Assembly: GCA_937872165.1 (NCBI GenBank)
Contig: CALMOR010000172.1
Location: 1 to 10,342, forward strand
Length of the DNA: 10,342 nt
DNA from: an uncultured Burkholderiales bacterium
Lineage (GTDB): Bacteria; Pseudomonadota; Gammaproteobacteria; Burkholderiales; Burkholderiaceae_D
Direction of reading: 5' to 3'
In this document: piece after piece, positions 8,335 through 10,342 of the stretch
How the letters are laid out: each line of letters begins with the position of its first letter
Position numbering within the stretch: the first letter of the stretch is position 1
The notes under the pieces: model-generated
What the model was told of the DNA's origin: nothing
Database searches by the model: none
What the model saw: the letters and a program-made list of their open reading frames with translations, nothing else
Program-made: the position numbers and the translations under genes

Positions 8335-9330
8335 TCAGAGGAAGACGACGCGGTAGCGGACCGCGCCCACCAGCCGCCACCACAAAGCGAGCGGCGGGAT
8401 GGCGACCGACGTCCACAGCATCTCGACTACATGGGCGATGCGGTGCGAGGTGCCGGTCAGCCGCGTCAGCGCGAAGCCGAGCGTGCAGGCGAGCCACGTG
8501 ACGAGCGCGATCGTCGCGAGCGGCCATGCGCGCTCTGCCGCGGCGGCGGGCATCGACAGCAATGCCGCCACGGCCGCGTAATAGAGCCAGGGCGGCGAAC
8601 GGCGGATGCGCGATCGATAGAGCGCGCGGTGCTTCTTGAACAGCAGCGCGTCGAACACCACCTTGCGCTGCTGCGACAGGCTGACGCCGAACGAGGCCGG
8701 CCGCACCGGATGGACCACCGCGGCGTCGCTCGAACGACCGACGCGGTAGCCGGCCTCGAGCAATGCGAAGTGGAGGTCGGAGTCCTCCCGCCACGCGCTG
8801 GTGAAGCGCTCGTCGAAGCCGCCGACGGTGGCCAGCGCGGTGCGGTCGACGAAGCAGTTGGCCGTCGCGAACTCCGCCTGCGAGAGGCCGGCCGCATCGC
8901 GTTCGTAGTCCGTGGGTCGGGTGGGCAGCGGCATGCGGATCGCCCCGCCGATCGCGTAGTAGCCGGAGCGAAGCGCGCCGAGACCGGCCTCGAGCCACGA
9001 GGACTCGGGAATCGTGTCGTCGTCGGTGAAGGCGATGACGCGCGCCCGGCTGGTCCGCCAGCCCGCGTTGCGGGCACCCGCGGGTCCCTGGGTCGCGGTG
9101 ACTGCGACGTACCGCACGGCCGGTGCCCCGCCGGTGCGGCGGTCGACGGCCTCGACCAGGGAACGCGTGTGCTCGGCGCCGTCGTGACCGGCGTCGTCAT
9201 CGGCGATCACGATCTCGTAGCGGTCGCCGGCGAGCGTCTGCGCGCACAGCGCATCGAGGCAGCGAGCCAGCAGCAACGGCCTCCGATAGGTCGCGACGAC
9301 GACGGTCACGTCGAGCGGCGCGACGTTCAT
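8335..9330 (-). CDS. Glycosyltransferase family 2 with C-terminal membrane segments
   Basis: A 331-residue GT-A fold inverting transferase. Motifs: VTVVVATYRRP (8-18) at the nucleotide-binding strand; VIADDDAG (41-48); GPAGARNAGW (82-91); the DxD-type metal site FTDDDTIPE (101-109); and WREDSDLHFALLEAG (180-194), the ED motif that usually supplies the catalytic base. After residue ~245 come two or three hydrophobic stretches (~248-263, ~268-290 and a weaker one at ~303-322), so the protein is probably anchored in the inner membrane with its catalytic domain in the cytosol. The ATG at 9330 overlaps the carbamoyltransferase stop as ATGA and is preceded by a good ribosome binding site. The fold and family are clear. 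The sugar donor is unknown; UDP-linked sugars are usual for the family. Confidence 0.92.
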   Translation of the reverse strand: MNVAPLDVTVVVATYRRPLLLARCLDALCAQTLAGDRYEIVIADDDAGHDGAEHTRSLVEAVDRRTGGAPAVRYVAVTATQGPAGARNAGWRTSRARVIAFTDDDTIPESSWLEAGLGALRSGYYAIGGAIRMPLPTRPTDYERDAAGLSQAEFATANCFVDRTALATVGGFDERFTSAWREDSDLHFALLEAGYRVGRSSDAAVVHPVRPASFGVSLSQQRKVVFDALLFKKHRALYRSRIRRSPPWLYYAAVAALLSMPAAAAERAWPLATIALVTWLACTLGFALTRLTGTSHRIAHVVEMLWTSVAIPPLALWWRLVGAVRYRVVFL

Positions 9331-10342
9331 CCCGACCTCTTCTCGAGCACGAAGGACCCGATCACGAGCGCATCGAGCGGCGACGTCCAGAAGCTCTCGA
9401 TCGCGTCGCGCGGCGTGCAGACGATCGGCTCGCCGCGCGTGTTGAACGAGGTGTTGACGAGGACCGGCACGCCCGTCAACGCGTCGAACGCGGTGAGCAG
9501 CGAATGGAGCAGCGGATTCTGCCGCCGCGCGACGGTCTGCACGCGCGCCGTGCCGTCGACGTGGCGCACGGCGGGAATGCGATCGGCGCACTCGGACCTG
9601 ACGTCGTAGACGAACAGCATGAACGGCGCGACCAGCGCGCGATCGGAGGTCCGGCCTCCTCGCCCGACGAACCATTCGTGCGCGCGCTCCTCGAGCACCA
9701 TCGGCGCGACCGGCCGGAAGTCCTCGCGGTCCTTGATCTCGTTCAGGCGCGCCTGCATGCCGCCGTCGATCGGCGACGCGAGGATCGATCGCGCGCCGAG
9801 CGCGCGCGGGCCGAACTCCATGCGTCCCTGGAACCAGCCGATCACGCGGTCGTCGGCGAGGATCTTCGCGGTCTCGGCGGCGACGTCGTCGACGCGTCGA
9901 TACGGCACGCCGGTCCAGACCAGGAAGCGCTCGACCTCGTCGTCGGCGAAAGCCGGTCCCAGATACGCATGATCCATCGACCAGCGCACCGGTTCCGCAG
10001 CGGCCGTTCCGTTCGTTTCGGCCATTCCGTTCGTTTCGGCCGTTACGATCGCTACGGTCGTTTGGTTCGATCCAGCCGTTCGCCCGCCGACGGCGGCGCC
10101 GCGTGCTTCGTGATCGACCCAAAGTGCGGCGCCGAGCGACGTGCCGGCGTCGCCCGCCGCCGGTTGGACCCACACCTCGTCGAAGGGCCCGTCGTCGCGC
10201 AGTACCGCGTTCATCACGCAGTTGAGCGCGACGCCGCCGGCCATCGCGAGACGCGGCACGCCCGTCTCCGCGTGCAGCCATCGGGCGAGCTTGAGCACCG
10301 CGCGTTCGAGCGCGGCCTGCAGCGATCGCGCGATGTCGAAGT
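9327..10342 (-). CDS. O-carbamoyltransferase, NodU/CmcH/TobZ family (5' partial)
   Basis: Predicted to transfer a carbamoyl group from carbamoyl phosphate, through carbamoyl-AMP, to a hydroxyl of a sugar or glycan. The last 337 residues are visible (numbered from the window edge); family members are usually about 550-620, so some 220-280 N-terminal residues lie outside. Visible are the end of the Kae1-like domain (DIARSLQAALE at 3-13, GGVALNCVMN at 35-44, AAGDAGTSLGAAL at 61-73) and the YrdC-like C-terminal domain (HAYLGPAF at 124-131, GRMEFGPRALGARSIL at 172-187, KDREDFRPVAPMVLEE, then NTSFNTRGEPIVCTP). The linker between them (~75-122) is longer than I expect and partly built from an 18-base tandem repeat. 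The GTG at 10298 lies inside conserved sequence and is not the start. This is the first operon gene in the window. Known relatives modify Nod factors, antibiotics and, as WapO, heptose of the Pseudomonas LPS core; the target here is inferred to be a glycan made by the neighbouring transferases. Confidence 0.93.
   Translation of the reverse strand, partial: FDIARSLQAALERAVLKLARWLHAETGVPRLAMAGGVALNCVMNAVLRDDGPFDEVWVQPAAGDAGTSLGAALWVDHEARGAAVGGRTAGSNQTTVAIVTAETNGMAETNGTAAAEPVRWSMDHAYLGPAFADDEVERFLVWTGVPYRRVDDVAAETAKILADDRVIGWFQGRMEFGPRALGARSILASPIDGGMQARLNEIKDREDFRPVAPMVLEERAHEWFVGRGGRTSDRALVAPFMLFVYDVRSECADRIPAVRHVDGTARVQTVARRQNPLLHSLLTAFDALTGVPVLVNTSFNTRGEPIVCTPRDAIESFWTSPLDALVIGSFVLEKRSG
9336..9342 (-). 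promoter_or_regulatory. Ribosome binding site of the family 2 glycosyltransferase
   Basis: The coding strand reads GAAGAGG, then five bases, then the ATG at 9330. It lies inside the end of the carbamoyltransferase gene. It is the strongest Shine-Dalgarno match of the operon and supports the ATG at 9330 as the start. Confidence 0.6.
10006..10077. repeat. 18-base tandem repeat, four units, inside the carbamoyltransferase gene
   Basis: Four consecutive 18-base units on the + strand: gttccgttcgtttcggcc (10006-10023), attccgttcgtttcggcc (10024-10041, 17 of 18 identical), gttacgatcgctacggtc (10042-10059, 13 of 18) and gtttggttcgatccagcc (10060-10077, 13 of 18). On the coding strand this reads as six-residue units, the clearest being ETNGMA and ETNGTA. 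The unit length is a multiple of three, so gain or loss of units keeps the reading frame. It lies in the interdomain linker of the carbamoyltransferase. Confidence 0.88.

Noticed and set aside
9994..10086. Arg/Asn-Gly-rich repeat peptide (NGRNERNGRNERNGR) in another minus-strand frame
   Set aside because: It is the same 18-base repeat read out of frame. The frame that carries the carbamoyltransferase motifs on both sides is the coding one.
10296..10298. GTG at 10298 as the start of the carbamoyltransferase
   Set aside because: The residues before it (FDIARSLQAALERA) are conserved family sequence, and the N-terminal domain would be missing. The gene continues past the window edge.

Overview
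This is a high-GC, fully coding window, probably from a proteobacterium. A betaproteobacterium of the Burkholderiales type is my best guess, based on codon use, the CheB-CheR-kinase architecture and the type of glycan cluster; that placement is inference. I see no RNA genes, CRISPR array, transposase or integrase. No non-coding gap is longer than 6 bases.

Left part (bases 3-4067, + strand): one very long gene, cut off at its 5' end by the window edge. It encodes a soluble CheB methylesterase - CheR methyltransferase - coiled coil - PAS - PAS - histidine kinase - receiver protein. The catalytic and phosphorylation residues that fall inside the window are intact.

Right part (bases 4016-10342, - strand): six genes read leftwards as one tightly packed operon whose first gene is cut by the right edge. 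In transcription order they are a NodU/CmcH-type O-carbamoyltransferase (partial), a family 2 glycosyltransferase with C-terminal membrane segments, a family 9 (heptosyltransferase-type) glycosyltransferase, a family 4-like glycosyltransferase, a clan GH-A glycosidase-like protein without a signal peptide, and a UDP-glucuronate decarboxylase (UDP-xylose synthase). The junctions are 4-base ATGA or GTGA overlaps (three), an 11-base overlap and a 6-base gap, so the genes are probably co-transcribed and translationally coupled. The promoter must lie beyond the right edge.

Taken together, the operon looks like part of a pathway for a decorated surface or exported glycan. UDP-xylose (or a pentose derived from it) would be made by the decarboxylase, sugars added by three different transferases, one of them of the heptose type, and a carbamoyl group added by the first gene. 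The product is not known to me. The kinase gene and the operon converge and their coding ends overlap by 52 bases. The most distinctive local sequence feature is a four-unit, 18-base tandem repeat inside the carbamoyltransferase gene, which falls in the linker between its two domains.
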